Shown: positions 44,271 to 53,213, counted from the first letter of the stretch. The stretch: DNA of 64,000 nt from JBCFBK01 sp038562555 (GCA_038562555.1 JBCFBK010000005.1:105392-169391), one strand, 5' to 3'. Program-made: numbers and translations. The notes: generated from the letters alone by a model not told the origin.

Positions 44271-45410
44271 TTGAAGAAGATCCGTACAGCAATCATCGGG
44301 CCGGGAAAAGTGGCCCACCTGCATGCCGGGGCGCTGCAGAATTGTCGTAACACCGAGTTTGTTGCAATTTGTGGGCGGACGGCTTCCAAAACGGAGGCTT
44401 TTGCCGCTCAATATCGTATAAAAGCATACAGCGATCTGGAAGAAATGATCAGGCAGGAACAGGTGGAAGCGCTGATCGTGTGCACCCCACATCCGAATCA
44501 CCGCGACCCGGTGATCCTGGCCGCCCAAATGGGTGTTCACTGCCTCATCGAAAAGCCAATGGCAAGCACCCTGCAGGACTGTGACGACATGCTCGGCGCT
44601 GCCCGGGCCAACGGGGTCACCCTGGGGGTGGTGAGTCAGCGCCGGTTTTATGAGCCGGTCAGGCGAATGAAGGAAGCGATTGATCAGGGCAAAATTGGTC
44701 AGCCGGCCCTCGGACATGTTGTCGTGCTGGGATGGCGCGATGAAGCGTATTACCGCAGCGATCCCTGGCGGGGACAATGGGAAACAGAAGGCGGAGGCAT
44801 CCTGGTCAACCAGGCGCCGCATCAGCTCGACCTGTTCCAGTGGCTGATGGGGCCGATCGACCAGGTTTACGGGCTGGCCCGAAATCTGAATCATCCTTAT
44901 ATCGAAGTGGAGGATACGGCCGTTGCAGTTGTTCAGTTTAAAAGCGGAGCGGTAGGAAACCTGGTGCTTAGTAATTCTCAAAAACCCGGTATCTACGGGA
45001 AAATACACGTTCACGGCAGCAATGGCGCATCGGTAGGGGCGCAAACCGAAGGTGGAGCGATGTTTATCGCCGGACAAACATCGGTGCAGGAACCTCCGGT
45101 GACCGACCTGTGGACGATCCCGGGTGAAGAGCATCTTCCTGAGCGCTGGAAACAACAGGACACGGAACTTTTTAACCGGATCGACGCCGCCGGATATTAC
45201 ATCGGATTACAGGTGAACGATTTTGCAGAAGCACTGGCTGAGGGAAGAGAACCGCTGGTAACCGGGGAGGAGGGACGCAGGACCGTTGAACTATTCACGG
45301 CTGTTTACCGTTCTAACCGGGACAACGCGCCGGTAAAATTTCCCCTGCAACCGGAAAACGGAACCGATATGGACGGGAGGAAAACAAAGACCGGAGAACG
45401 GGCTAAATAA
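44271..45410 (+). CDS. Gfo/Idh/MocA-family oxidoreductase
   Basis: 379-residue NAD(P)-dependent oxidoreductase. The N-terminal Rossmann motif is TAIIGPGKVAHLHAGAL. The EKP motif at CLIEKPMAST marks the family, and the C-terminal domain contains GGGILVNQAPHQLDLFQWLMG with the catalytic histidine. No in-frame ATG lies near the N-terminus; the protein must start at the TTG that precedes AAGAAG, since the Rossmann fold begins four residues later. The gene sits between the MDR dehydrogenase and the GntP transporter and probably acts on a sugar or sugar-acid derivative. Heptad repeats flank it on both sides. Confidence 0.9.
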   Translation: MKKIRTAIIGPGKVAHLHAGALQNCRNTEFVAICGRTASKTEAFAAQYRIKAYSDLEEMIRQEQVEALIVCTPHPNHRDPVILAAQMGVHCLIEKPMASTLQDCDDMLGAARANGVTLGVVSQRRFYEPVRRMKEAIDQGKIGQPALGHVVVLGWRDEAYYRSDPWRGQWETEGGGILVNQAPHQLDLFQWLMGPIDQVYGLARNLNHPYIEVEDTAVAVVQFKSGAVGNLVLSNSQKPGIYGKIHVHGSNGASVGAQTEGGAMFIAGQTSVQEPPVTDLWTIPGEEHLPERWKQQDTELFNRIDAAGYYIGLQVNDFAEALAEGREPLVTGEEGRRTVELFTAVYRSNRDNAPVKFPLQPENGTDMDGRKTKTGERAK

Positions 45411-45420
45411 GTATGTGGTA

Positions 45421-45483
45421 AATAGTCAAATAGTAAATAAGGCTAACAGCTAAGGGCTAATAGCTAATAGCTAACAGCTAACA
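45421..45483. repeat. Heptanucleotide repeat array before gntP
   Basis: Six uninterrupted heptamers fill 45442-45483: GCTAACA, GCTAAGG, GCTAATA, GCTAATA, GCTAACA, GCTAACA. Three A/T-rich units in the same 7-base phase precede them (AATAGTC, AAATAGT, AAATAAG). The array ends two bases before the transporter start codon, so it forms the 5' untranslated region. Confidence 0.85.
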
Positions 45484-45485
45484 TT

Positions 45486-46841
45486 ATGAATACATTCCTG
45501 CTTATACTTGGTATCGCTTTCGCAATTGCGCTTTTAATGTTTCTGGTGCTGAAACTGAAAATCCATGCTTTTATTTCCCTGCTGATCGTGAGTATTTTTG
45601 TAGGGCTCATCACGGGGATGGATTTTGGTGCGATCACCGAAAGCATGAAAAACGGTATGGGCGATACCCTGGGGTTCGTGGCAACAGTTGTGGGTCTGGG
45701 AGCCATATTCGGACAGATGCTCGAATCTTCGGGGGGAGCCGAGTCAATCGCAAAATATCTGCTAAAGCGTTTCGGCGAAAAGCGCGCTACCTGGGCCATG
45801 ACCCTCACCGGCCTGATTGTGGCCATTCCTGTTTTTCTGGACGTGGGACTGATTATCCTGATCCCTATTGTTTATGAGCTGACCAAACAGGCAAAGCGGT
45901 CAATTTTATATTATGCCATTCCCCTGGTCGCGGGGCTGGCTGTCGGACATTCCTTTATTCCTCCCACGCCCGGGCCGGTTGCAGTTGCCGAAATCCTTGA
46001 TGTTTCGTTGGGATATGTCATTCTTATTGGTCTGGTTGTTGGAATACCCACGGCGGTAATAGCGGGACCACTGTTTGGAAAGTACATCAGTAACAATATC
46101 AATATCCCGGCGCCTGAATATTTCTCGCAGGGCGAAGTTGTTACGGGAAAGGAAAAATTGCCGGCTTTCCGGACGATTATCCTGATGATCCTGCTGCCTC
46201 TTGTGCTTATTGTCGGTGGTTCTTTTGCAGACATTCTGTATAAAGAAGGGATCATAACAAGCGAAGCTGTCTATCAGACCCTGGGGTTGCTCGGGCATCC
46301 CTTTACGGCATTGATCATTTCAACCCTACTGGCCTTGTACATCCTCGGCTTTAAACGGGGAATGAGCCGGGACCAGATGATGCAACTTTCAAATAAGGCC
46401 CTTGCCCCCGCAGGACTGATTATCCTGGTTACCGGCGCGGGCGGGGTGCTGAAGCAGATCCTGATCGACAGCGGCGTTGGCGGAATGCTGGCCGAAAGTC
46501 TGGCAGGATCGGCTATGCCCCCCATTGTTCTGGCCTACCTGATTGCTGCCGTTGTCCGGATCATTCAGGGATCGGCTACGGTTTCCATGATCACGGCAGC
46601 CGGCATCATGGCCCCGCTGCTCGGTGTTTTTGATCTGGGGCAAGTCGATAAAGCCCTTGTCGTTATTTCCATAGCCGCCGGTGCCACGATTCTTTCACAC
46701 GTCAACGACAGTGGATTCTGGCTTGTCGGAAAATACCTGGGATTGAACGAAAAAGAGACGTTGCGCTCCTGGACCGTTATGGAAACCATTATTTCGGTCG
46801 TCGGCTTCCTGCTGGTCCTCATCCTGAGTTATGTGCTGTAA
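45486..46841 (+). CDS. GntP-family gluconate:H+ symporter
   Basis: 451-residue transporter with about 12 membrane segments. It matches the GntP family: LLIVSIFVGLITGMDFG, VATVVGLGAIFGQMLESSGG, IPVFLDVGLIILIPIVYEL and FIPPTPGPVAVAEIL. The family imports gluconate, idonate and related sugar acids with protons. The upstream dehydrogenase and oxidoreductase would process the imported acid, but no kinase or dehydratase is present, so the pathway is incomplete within the window. The heptad array lies directly against its start codon, with no recognisable ribosome binding site. Confidence 0.93.
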   Translation: MNTFLLILGIAFAIALLMFLVLKLKIHAFISLLIVSIFVGLITGMDFGAITESMKNGMGDTLGFVATVVGLGAIFGQMLESSGGAESIAKYLLKRFGEKRATWAMTLTGLIVAIPVFLDVGLIILIPIVYELTKQAKRSILYYAIPLVAGLAVGHSFIPPTPGPVAVAEILDVSLGYVILIGLVVGIPTAVIAGPLFGKYISNNINIPAPEYFSQGEVVTGKEKLPAFRTIILMILLPLVLIVGGSFADILYKEGIITSEAVYQTLGLLGHPFTALIISTLLALYILGFKRGMSRDQMMQLSNKALAPAGLIILVTGAGGVLKQILIDSGVGGMLAESLAGSAMPPIVLAYLIAAVVRIIQGSATVSMITAAGIMAPLLGVFDLGQVDKALVVISIAAGATILSHVNDSGFWLVGKYLGLNEKETLRSWTVMETIISVVGFLLVLILSYVL

Positions 46842-46952
46842 AGTCGCTAAACGGTCGCTTTTTAGTTGCCTTGTACAATAGCTTCCTGAGCCGGTCCGTT
46901 TCATAGGTGTGATTTCCCGCTTCTTTCATGAACAAAGCGGGAAGTATGGTAT

Positions 46953-46960
46953 TATCTTTG
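46953..46960 (+). promoter_or_regulatory. -7 element for the first S41 protease gene
   Basis: TATCTTTG matches TAnnTTTG exactly and lies 20 bases before the lipoprotein start codon. A -33 box is only weakly matched. Confidence 0.5.
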
Positions 46961-46980
46961 TACGGCTTAAGAGAAACAAA

Positions 46981-48459
46981 ATGAAGAAGTTGTTATATTA
47001 TTTTTCAGCCGGATTTTTCCTGCTGAACGTGTTGAGTGCGTGTGACGGCGACGATGAGGACGATCTTGCGCCGGAGCAACCCGACACGATCGATGAGGAG
47101 ACGCTGTCCACCAACGCGTGGATTAATGAGGAAATGGAGCATTATTATTTCTGGAATGCGCAAATGCCGGCGGTTGACCATACCAAAGAACCTGATTCCG
47201 AAGCTTATTTTAATAAACTGCTTTTTAAAGACGACGATTTTTCCTGGATAACCGACGATTATCAAACGCTGAAGTCTGAATACGACGGTACGCCTGTTGC
47301 CATGGGCTACGATCCTGCATTTTATACCTTTGGCAATGCCACCGACAAGGTCTTTATTGTTGTTAATTATGTCTATCCCGGCTCCGGCGCTGAAACGGGG
47401 GGATTGCGGAGAGGGCACATTGTCATGGAAATCAATGGGAACGAACTGACCACCAATAATTATCTTGACCTTTATTCCGGCTCATCCTATTCCGTTACCC
47501 TTGGCGAAATAACCGTTTCAAATAACAGTTACAATATTTCCACCACCGATAAGAAGCTGAACCTGACTTCCAGTATCCCTAAAACTGATCCGATTATTCA
47601 CTACGAAGTAATCGACAGCCTGAATCATAAAGTTGGTTACCTGGCCTATGCCGAGTTTAAAAACGGGAAGGACGATAGTTTTCTGAACAGCATGGATAAG
47701 GTGTTTACAGAGTTTAAGACCGCCGGCATTAAAGATATGATCGTCGACTTACGCTATAATCCGGGTGGCGACGTCACCGCGGCGATTCACCTGGCCTCGT
47801 TGCTTGCGCCTGCCGGCGTGATGAACGCAGCAGAAGTGATTGTGAACGTGAAGTACAATGCCACCTATCAGAAGGAAGTGGAGCAAAAATACCCGGCAGA
47901 GCTCAATTACAAGTTCAGGAAAGTCGCTTCAAACCTTGACCTGGACAGGGTGTATATTTTGACTACATCGGCGACTGCTTCAGCCTCCGAACTTTTACTG
48001 GCGGGATTAGACCCCCATATGGAGGTGGTCCAGGTGGGCGATTCAACTTACGGCAAATATTACGGCGCTTATGTTCTTCCCGACAACGACGATGAGGACA
48101 AAGCCAAGTGGGCCATTCTTCCTATCGTGATGAAATATACCAATACGGAGAATTTTCCGGATTTTGCCCATGGTATACCCCCGGATCACCAGATCGAAGA
48201 TGACTGGGTCGTCAATGACCCGGCCTATAACAATAAAAATGTCTATTCCTATCCGCTGGGTAATCCCGCCGACCCGTTAACAAAAAGGGCGATCGAACTG
48301 ATCGCCGGACGGAGTTCTGCCGCCACCCTGTCGACCCGCTCGGCAACGGTCCCGCTTTCAACGTTTAAGCGTTTACCCGACCCCGGGATCAGCAGCCGGA
48401 GAAATAACCTGATCATTCCTCTGAAACCGGCAATGAAAAGTTCAACGGCCCCCGAATAA
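46981..48459 (+). CDS. S41-family protease lipoprotein, copy 1
   Basis: 492-residue CtpA-like serine protease anchored as a lipoprotein (MKKLLYYFSAGFFLLNVLSAC, then an Asp/Glu-rich linker). A helical N-terminal domain precedes a PDZ domain (VYPGSGAETGGLRRGHIV). The S41 core contains DLRYNPGGDV, the catalytic serine in TSATASASELLLAGL and the lysine in STYGKYYGAYV. An open frame to 46909 is rejected because the lipoprotein leader starts at the inner ATG and a promoter element lies between. The tail ends RRNNLIIPLK, also seen in the next gene. The substrate is unknown; a periplasmic processing role is likely. Confidence 0.92.
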   Translation: MKKLLYYFSAGFFLLNVLSACDGDDEDDLAPEQPDTIDEETLSTNAWINEEMEHYYFWNAQMPAVDHTKEPDSEAYFNKLLFKDDDFSWITDDYQTLKSEYDGTPVAMGYDPAFYTFGNATDKVFIVVNYVYPGSGAETGGLRRGHIVMEINGNELTTNNYLDLYSGSSYSVTLGEITVSNNSYNISTTDKKLNLTSSIPKTDPIIHYEVIDSLNHKVGYLAYAEFKNGKDDSFLNSMDKVFTEFKTAGIKDMIVDLRYNPGGDVTAAIHLASLLAPAGVMNAAEVIVNVKYNATYQKEVEQKYPAELNYKFRKVASNLDLDRVYILTTSATASASELLLAGLDPHMEVVQVGDSTYGKYYGAYVLPDNDDEDKAKWAILPIVMKYTNTENFPDFAHGIPPDHQIEDDWVVNDPAYNNKNVYSYPLGNPADPLTKRAIELIAGRSSAATLSTRSATVPLSTFKRLPDPGISSRRNNLIIPLKPAMKSSTAPE

Positions 48460-48472
48460 GATTTAAATCAGG

Positions 48473-48507
48473 TTTGATACAAATAAGCCGGTTTGATCGT
48501 ATATTTG
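48473..48507 (+). promoter_or_regulatory. Promoter for the second S41 protease gene
   Basis: TTTG at 48473-48476 and TATATTTG at 48500-48507 with a 23-base spacer, 18 bases before the start codon. Both boxes match the consensus, so the second copy can be transcribed independently. Confidence 0.6.
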
Positions 48508-48525
48508 GATCATTAACTGATTCAA

Positions 48526-49950
48526 ATGAGAAAATTACTGTATTTTTTTGCCGGATGTTTTCTGGCCCTGGGTTTTTTGAGCGCCTGCCACGACGATGAT
48601 GATGATATTCCGGAGGCCATTATTGCTACAAATAAATGGATACAGGAAGATATGAAGGAGTTCTATTTTTGGAATAAGGAGATAAAAAATATCGACCCCA
48701 ACCGCGAACCTGATCCCGAAGAATATTTTTATAACTTACTGCGTACCGGCGATACACTTTCCTGGATCACCGACGATTATGCTTCGCTGGCGGCTGAATA
48801 CGACGGTGATCCGGTTACCATGGGCTATGACCCGGCGTTCTTCCGGTTTGGCAACGTCGCCGATCAGGTCTTTATCGTTGTAAACTATGTTTACCCGGGC
48901 TCGCCTGCCGACGAAGCGGGGCTGAAACGGGGAGATATCATTCTGCAAATTGACAAAAAAAACCTGACCACGACCGATTACTACGACCGCTTTTCGGGAG
49001 CTGCCTATTCGGTCCAGTTGGCCGATGCCGTGGTAACCTCAGGCGGTGTAACAATAACACCCAATAGCGTCTCGCTGAATCTCAGCGCCCGTACGATCGA
49101 CAGCAATCCGGCCATCCATCACGAGGTCTTAACAGTTTCCGGCCATAAAATCGGTTATTTGGTGTATGTGGGCTTTACTGCAGGGGAAGGCAATAAATTC
49201 CTCACCACGCTCGACCAGATCTTTACGGAATTTAAAGCAGCAGGTATTTCCGATCTGATCGTTGACCTGCGCTACAACCCGGGGGGTGATCTTGAAGCCG
49301 CAGGCCATCTGGCTTCCGAAATTGCTCCTGCAGCGGTCGTTAATGCCGGCGAAATTGTGGTCCAGTTTAAGTATAACGACGACTATCAGGCCTTTTTTGA
49401 AAGTGATCCTAAATATGAGGACGAATTATATTATCGGTTCGATAAGCTGACTTCTAACATAAACCTGCAAAAGGTGTATTTTTTAACAACAACCGGTACC
49501 GCTTCGGCCAGCGAACTGGTGATCACCGGACTTGCCCCGCATATGGACGTGGTTCAGGTAGGGGAGCCCACCTACGGAAAATATTCCGGCGCCTGGATCA
49601 TACCCGATAACGATGACGAGGACAAGGCGAAGTGGGCAATCGTGCCCATCGTGATGAAATATGCAAATGCTGACGGATACACCGATTTTGAAGGAGGATT
49701 GACACCCGATCATGCGATGGCCGACGATATCCTCTTTGCCGTTCCGTTTGGAGATACTTCCGATCCGATGACCGCAAAAGCCGTTGAACTGATCACCGGA
49801 CAACAGGTAGCCGCAGCCCTGGCAACGCGTTCGAGGTCGGCGCTTATACGAGAGTTCAAGCGAATCGTACCTGAAAATAAGGTCATGGACCTGAAAAGGA
49901 ACCTGTATGTCCCTCCGCTTAAAAAGGAGGACCGGATGAATATCCGGTAA
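48526..49950 (+). CDS. S41-family protease lipoprotein, copy 2
   Basis: 474-residue paralogue of the previous gene with the same layout: lipoprotein leader MRKLLYFFAGCFLALGFLSAC, an Asp-rich linker, N-terminal domain (FYFWNKE), PDZ (GSPADEAGLKRGDIIL) and S41 core. Catalytic residues are the serine in TTGTASASELVITGL and the lysine in PTYGKYSGAW. Both copies share DNDDEDKAKWAI in the substrate-groove region and a positively charged C-terminal tail, so they arose by tandem duplication. A 7-bp hairpin ACCGGAT/ATCCGGT covers the last codons. It ends 17 bases before a convergent LuxR gene. Confidence 0.93.
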   Translation: MRKLLYFFAGCFLALGFLSACHDDDDDIPEAIIATNKWIQEDMKEFYFWNKEIKNIDPNREPDPEEYFYNLLRTGDTLSWITDDYASLAAEYDGDPVTMGYDPAFFRFGNVADQVFIVVNYVYPGSPADEAGLKRGDIILQIDKKNLTTTDYYDRFSGAAYSVQLADAVVTSGGVTITPNSVSLNLSARTIDSNPAIHHEVLTVSGHKIGYLVYVGFTAGEGNKFLTTLDQIFTEFKAAGISDLIVDLRYNPGGDLEAAGHLASEIAPAAVVNAGEIVVQFKYNDDYQAFFESDPKYEDELYYRFDKLTSNINLQKVYFLTTTGTASASELVITGLAPHMDVVQVGEPTYGKYSGAWIIPDNDDEDKAKWAIVPIVMKYANADGYTDFEGGLTPDHAMADDILFAVPFGDTSDPMTAKAVELITGQQVAAALATRSRSALIREFKRIVPENKVMDLKRNLYVPPLKKEDRMNIR

Positions 49951-49952
49951 CT

Positions 49953-49969
49953 AAAGCGACAGCTTTTTT
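49953..49969 (+). terminator. Weak terminator after the S41 pair
   Basis: AAAGC/GCTTT stem with loop GACA and a T-run, just downstream of the ACCGGAT/ATCCGGT hairpin that ends the coding region. The stem is short, so termination may be incomplete between these convergent genes. Confidence 0.4.
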
Positions 49970-50570
49970 AAACCAACTCTTCCGGATTGATATCCTTGAT
50001 GTCGATCAGGTGGTTCATAATGGCATAGACGGTAAGGCCCGAAATAGATTTGATGTTCAGCTTTTCGGTGATGTTTTTCCGGTGGGAGATCACTGTGTGA
50101 ATGCTGATGTTCAGACGATCGGCGATTTCCTTGTTGGCAAGACCCTGGGCAATTAACCGGATAACATCCTTTTCACGCAGGGTCAGGTCGCCGTTGGCCG
50201 AAAAAACAGGCTTCTGTTTGGCCGTCGACTTTCTGACAAGCTGTATCAACTGCTGAATTTGTATCGCCGGAAAACGTTCATGCAATTCATATTCATAGTG
50301 AGAGGGGTAACCGGGTTTCCGTTCACTTCCAAAAAACCCGATAATGGCGAGCTGATTATTTTTGCTGAGTTTCTTTTCCACCTCATCGGGGATCCGGCAT
50401 CCGGCATCGACTATTACAATGATGAGGCTGTTGGTGATCTCTGAAAATGAACTTAAATCGGCGGCCGAGGCAAGCTGGGTGATTTCCATGCCGAAATATT
50501 CCTGCAGGATCCAGGCCAGCCCTTTGCGGATGATCTCGGACGGGTGAATAATAAATACGTTTTCTTCCAT
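49968..50570 (-). CDS. LuxR-type transcription regulator with degenerate receiver
   Basis: 200 residues. The N-terminal 120 residues have a receiver-like fold with an aspartate in VIVDAG, but the usual acidic pocket is poor (HPSEIIRKG) and the site is followed by Gly-Cys rather than a typical loop. The C-terminal HTH is a standard LuxR/GerE domain (LTLREKDVIRLIAQGLANKE, then TVISHRKNITEKLNI). It starts 4 bases after a hemerythrin-like protein gene, and the two are clearly co-transcribed. The hemerythrin partner may supply an oxygen or nitric-oxide signal, which would replace kinase input (inference). Confidence 0.9.
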   Translation of the reverse strand: MEENVFIIHPSEIIRKGLAWILQEYFGMEITQLASAADLSSFSEITNSLIIVIVDAGCRIPDEVEKKLSKNNQLAIIGFFGSERKPGYPSHYEYELHERFPAIQIQQLIQLVRKSTAKQKPVFSANGDLTLREKDVIRLIAQGLANKEIADRLNISIHTVISHRKNITEKLNIKSISGLTVYAIMNHLIDIKDINPEELV

Positions 50571-50574
50571 TACG

Positions 50575-51288
50575 TTACCGTATACCGTTTAACGTTTTTA
50601 GTTCCTCCTCGAACTGAAGAACCTGAACATTGAGTATTTTGTCCTCGATACGTGCGTGATCGAAGATATCTTTTTCAAATTGGAAAAGCGCGATCAAAAA
50701 CTCATTCATGTCATTCAGATCGTAATTTGGTTCCAGGTACTTAATTATCAGATTTTTAAGATCGCTAAGCTTGACTTCCACATTGTTGTGCTCGTTTTCA
50801 AATACCGCCAGGCTGTTCCCGGGATCTTTCAGTTCCCTCGTGGTATAGAGTTCTTTGATGTACGGGAAAACCTTTTCATCTTCCTGTTGAAAATGCAGCA
50901 GCAGTTCCGTTTTGTATTTATGATAGAAAGAGCTGATCATCTTGAGGCTGGAACAGTCTTCCTTGCAGCTAAGCAGTACCTGGTTCAGCAGCCGTTCTAT
51001 TTTCGGGAGCACATAATTAATGTAATACTGATGAGTGGTCATCAGGTAGTCGATGATCAGGAAAGGGGAAAACGACAGCAATTCGGAATGGGGGAAGTAG
51101 CTTTCGTCGGTATAGGTATTCACGATGGCCAAAAAAAAGCTGGTATTGATCTGCTGTTCCTTGCAAACTTCACCGATGGTTTTTTCCTTAAAGCCCAGTT
51201 TAATTCCAAACCTGTTGATCACCGGCAGTAAATTATAGTTCCCTGAAATCAGCGAACTCATCTTATCGTCTTTGTTGAATATCTTCAT
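50575..51288 (-). CDS. Hemerythrin-domain protein (RIC/ScdA-like)
   Basis: 237-residue soluble protein. A short N-terminal helical segment (YNLLPVINRFGIKLGFKEKTI) resembles the DUF542/ScdA_N region but lacks its CC motif. The following hemerythrin-like four-helix bundle has histidine/glutamate ligands in TTHQYY, KTELLLHFQQEDEKVFPY, FENEHNNVE and FDHARIEDKIL. Proteins of this kind bind a di-iron centre and act in repair of iron centres or in oxygen/NO sensing. Its partner is the LuxR-type regulator 4 bases downstream. The start codon could also be nine residues further in (MSSLISGNYN). Confidence 0.87.
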   Translation of the reverse strand: MKIFNKDDKMSSLISGNYNLLPVINRFGIKLGFKEKTIGEVCKEQQINTSFFLAIVNTYTDESYFPHSELLSFSPFLIIDYLMTTHQYYINYVLPKIERLLNQVLLSCKEDCSSLKMISSFYHKYKTELLLHFQQEDEKVFPYIKELYTTRELKDPGNSLAVFENEHNNVEVKLSDLKNLIIKYLEPNYDLNDMNEFLIALFQFEKDIFDHARIEDKILNVQVLQFEEELKTLNGIR

Positions 51289-51452
51289 TTGTAAAAATAC
51301 GATTACACAGGCTTGTGAAATAAAACATTTAAATTACTTCTAATAAACAAGCAAAAGAAGAAATTGATCAGCGGCAAAAAAAATATCCGTCGTTCAGACA
51401 GATATTTCGGATGACTATTTCCCGTTTTGGTACGATTATGATAATGTCGGGC

Positions 51453-51902
51453 TCAGGCATACGGCAATTTTGCCAGCATGTCGGCTACCTGGTCAATTCC
51501 GTCTTCCAGTTTTTTGTTTACCATCATCTTGATCATGATGTTCATTTCGGCATGCAGCGTCAGTCTCATTTTTGTCTGTTCCGGGGACGCAGCAACAAGC
51601 TGGATCCAAAACGTTACACCGATAGGAAGACCCCCGGAACTTGATATCTTGATGGTGCTGGACGGTTCGCGCTCAACAATCCTGATTTCAGCATCTCCGA
51701 CTCCCGCAACCTTAAAACGGCAGGAATCACTGTCCGATTCAAAATCGGTGATCCTGATCTGGGGTACTTTTTCGTTGATCGTCGAAAGTAACCCTTCGTT
51801 CACATACTGTGCGAGATTGTCAAAATTCGAAAGATAGTCGTATACGACCTGCTGATTGTGATCAATATATTTGATGTCACTAACGTATTTCTGTGTACCC
51901 AT
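51453..51902 (-). CDS. SRPBCC/polyketide-cyclase-like protein
   Basis: 149-residue protein with the START-like SRPBCC fold: DHNQQVVYDYLSNFDNLAQYV at the N-terminus and the C-terminal helix KKLEDGIDQVADMLAKLPYA. The superfamily binds hydrophobic ligands or lipids; nothing specific can be stated. An open frame to 51938 would overlap pyrE; the ATG at 51902 is 7 bases after the pyrE stop and matches a typical start. It is co-transcribed with pyrE. Confidence 0.85.
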   Translation of the reverse strand: MGTQKYVSDIKYIDHNQQVVYDYLSNFDNLAQYVNEGLLSTINEKVPQIRITDFESDSDSCRFKVAGVGDAEIRIVEREPSSTIKISSSGGLPIGVTFWIQLVAASPEQTKMRLTLHAEMNIMIKMMVNKKLEDGIDQVADMLAKLPYA

Positions 51903-51909
51903 TAAGCAG

Positions 51910-52542
51910 TTATTTCCCCCAGTTTGCCGGATCTTCACGCCAACTGTTCAGCGATTCAATCTGTGATTCCTTAATATCTCCCGTTGCCAGAGCAACATCT
52001 AAAAGTACCTGATAGCGGCTCAGAGCAGTGAGCTCAACGCCGGCTTTCGCAAAGTTCTCTTTAGCCAACGGAAAATTATAAGTAAATATTGCGAGCATAC
52101 CCAAAACCTGGCCACCAAAATTGTTAATTGCTTCAACTGTTTTCAGGCTGCTTACGCCTGTTGAAACAAGGTCTTCAATAACGACTACTTTTTGACCGAC
52201 CTTCAGATCGCCTTCGATCAGATTCTCCAGACCATGATCTTTCGGAGTGGAACGGACATAGATGAAGGGAAGGCCTAATTCCTGAGCCACTAAAATACCG
52301 TGCGCGATGGCGCCGGTGGCTACGCCGGCAATGACTTCCGCTTCAGGATATTTTTCCCGGATAAGTTTTACGAACTGATCACGGATGAATGTGCGCGTTT
52401 CCGGGTAGGACAATAATTTGCGGTTATCACAGTAAATAGGGGCCTTCCAGCCTGATGCCCATGTAAATGGATTTGAAGGTTGGATTTTTATTGTGTTAAT
52501 TTGTACGAGTCTTTTTGTTACTTCCAGTTGGATGTCTTGCAT
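51910..52542 (-). CDS. pyrE: Orotate phosphoribosyltransferase
   Basis: 210-residue enzyme that makes orotidine 5'-phosphate from orotate and PRPP in pyrimidine synthesis. The PRPP-binding motif is VVVIEDLVSTGVSSL. Other marks are FTWASGWKAPIYCDNRKLLS and the flexible loop RSTPKDHGLENLIEGDL. The start is opposite the NUDIX gene, with about 32 bases between start codons, so their promoters must overlap. It is followed by the SRPBCC gene. Confidence 0.96.
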   Translation of the reverse strand: MQDIQLEVTKRLVQINTIKIQPSNPFTWASGWKAPIYCDNRKLLSYPETRTFIRDQFVKLIREKYPEAEVIAGVATGAIAHGILVAQELGLPFIYVRSTPKDHGLENLIEGDLKVGQKVVVIEDLVSTGVSSLKTVEAINNFGGQVLGMLAIFTYNFPLAKENFAKAGVELTALSRYQVLLDVALATGDIKESQIESLNSWREDPANWGK

Positions 52543-52574
52543 GATGTTTAATGTTTAATACGGGTTCGGAGCAA

Positions 52575-53213
52575 ATGTACGAAGTTTTTTTTAATGATTG
52601 CCAGCTGTTGTTCATGTCTGAAATGAATAATTCATTTAAACATAACATTGATGAGGTTATTGATATAGAGGACATTGCAGTATTTTTTAACCTTTTGGCA
52701 GCTATTGAAGGCGGGCAATATGCGCCCGGTAAAAAATTAATTTGCCGGGTGAGCCCGGGAGCGCTAAAAACGCTCTTTGGGAGTATGGCGAATGTCGGCG
52801 CTGCCGGAGGCCTGGTCACTGATCCTGATGGTCGGTTTCTTTTTATCAGACGTTTTGGCCGCTGGGATCTTCCGAAAGGAGGAATTGAAAAGAATGAGTC
52901 GGCACGGGAGGCTGCTGTCCGGGAAGTAATCGAGGAATGTGGACTGGACAAGCTGGAAATTATCAGGGAACTGCCCTCCACGCTTCATTTGTACCGCTCC
53001 CGGTTTCTTCCGTACACAAATAACTGGGTATTAAAGAAAACGTCGTGGTTCGAAATGCTACATCACGGGAACGGGCAGGTTTCTCCTCAGACCGAAGAAG
53101 ATATTGAAGAAGTCCGCTGGTTTGAAAAGGATGAATTGCCGGAAGTTCTGGCATCGACCTATGCCAATTTAAAAAAGATGCTCTGCGCTTATTTGGATTA
53201 TACTAAGATGTAA
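52575..53213 (+). CDS. NUDIX hydrolase
   Basis: 212-residue protein. The NUDIX box is complete: GGIEKNESAREAAVREVIEE followed by CGL, so it should hydrolyse a nucleoside-diphosphate-linked substrate with magnesium. The N-terminal 75 residues form a separate domain of unknown fold (MYEVFFNDCQLLF, later FFNLLAAIEGG). An ATG at 52551 would add eight residues; MYEVFFND is preferred because it begins with the likely first strand. The substrate cannot be deduced. It is divergent from pyrE and convergent with coaD, with 34 bases between. Confidence 0.88.
   Translation: MYEVFFNDCQLLFMSEMNNSFKHNIDEVIDIEDIAVFFNLLAAIEGGQYAPGKKLICRVSPGALKTLFGSMANVGAAGGLVTDPDGRFLFIRRFGRWDLPKGGIEKNESAREAAVREVIEECGLDKLEIIRELPSTLHLYRSRFLPYTNNWVLKKTSWFEMLHHGNGQVSPQTEEDIEEVRWFEKDELPEVLASTYANLKKMLCAYLDYTKM

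Noticed and set aside
45421..45483. CRISPR-like array
   Set aside because: The units are 7 bases with no spacers, and no cas genes are present; it is a simple tandem repeat.
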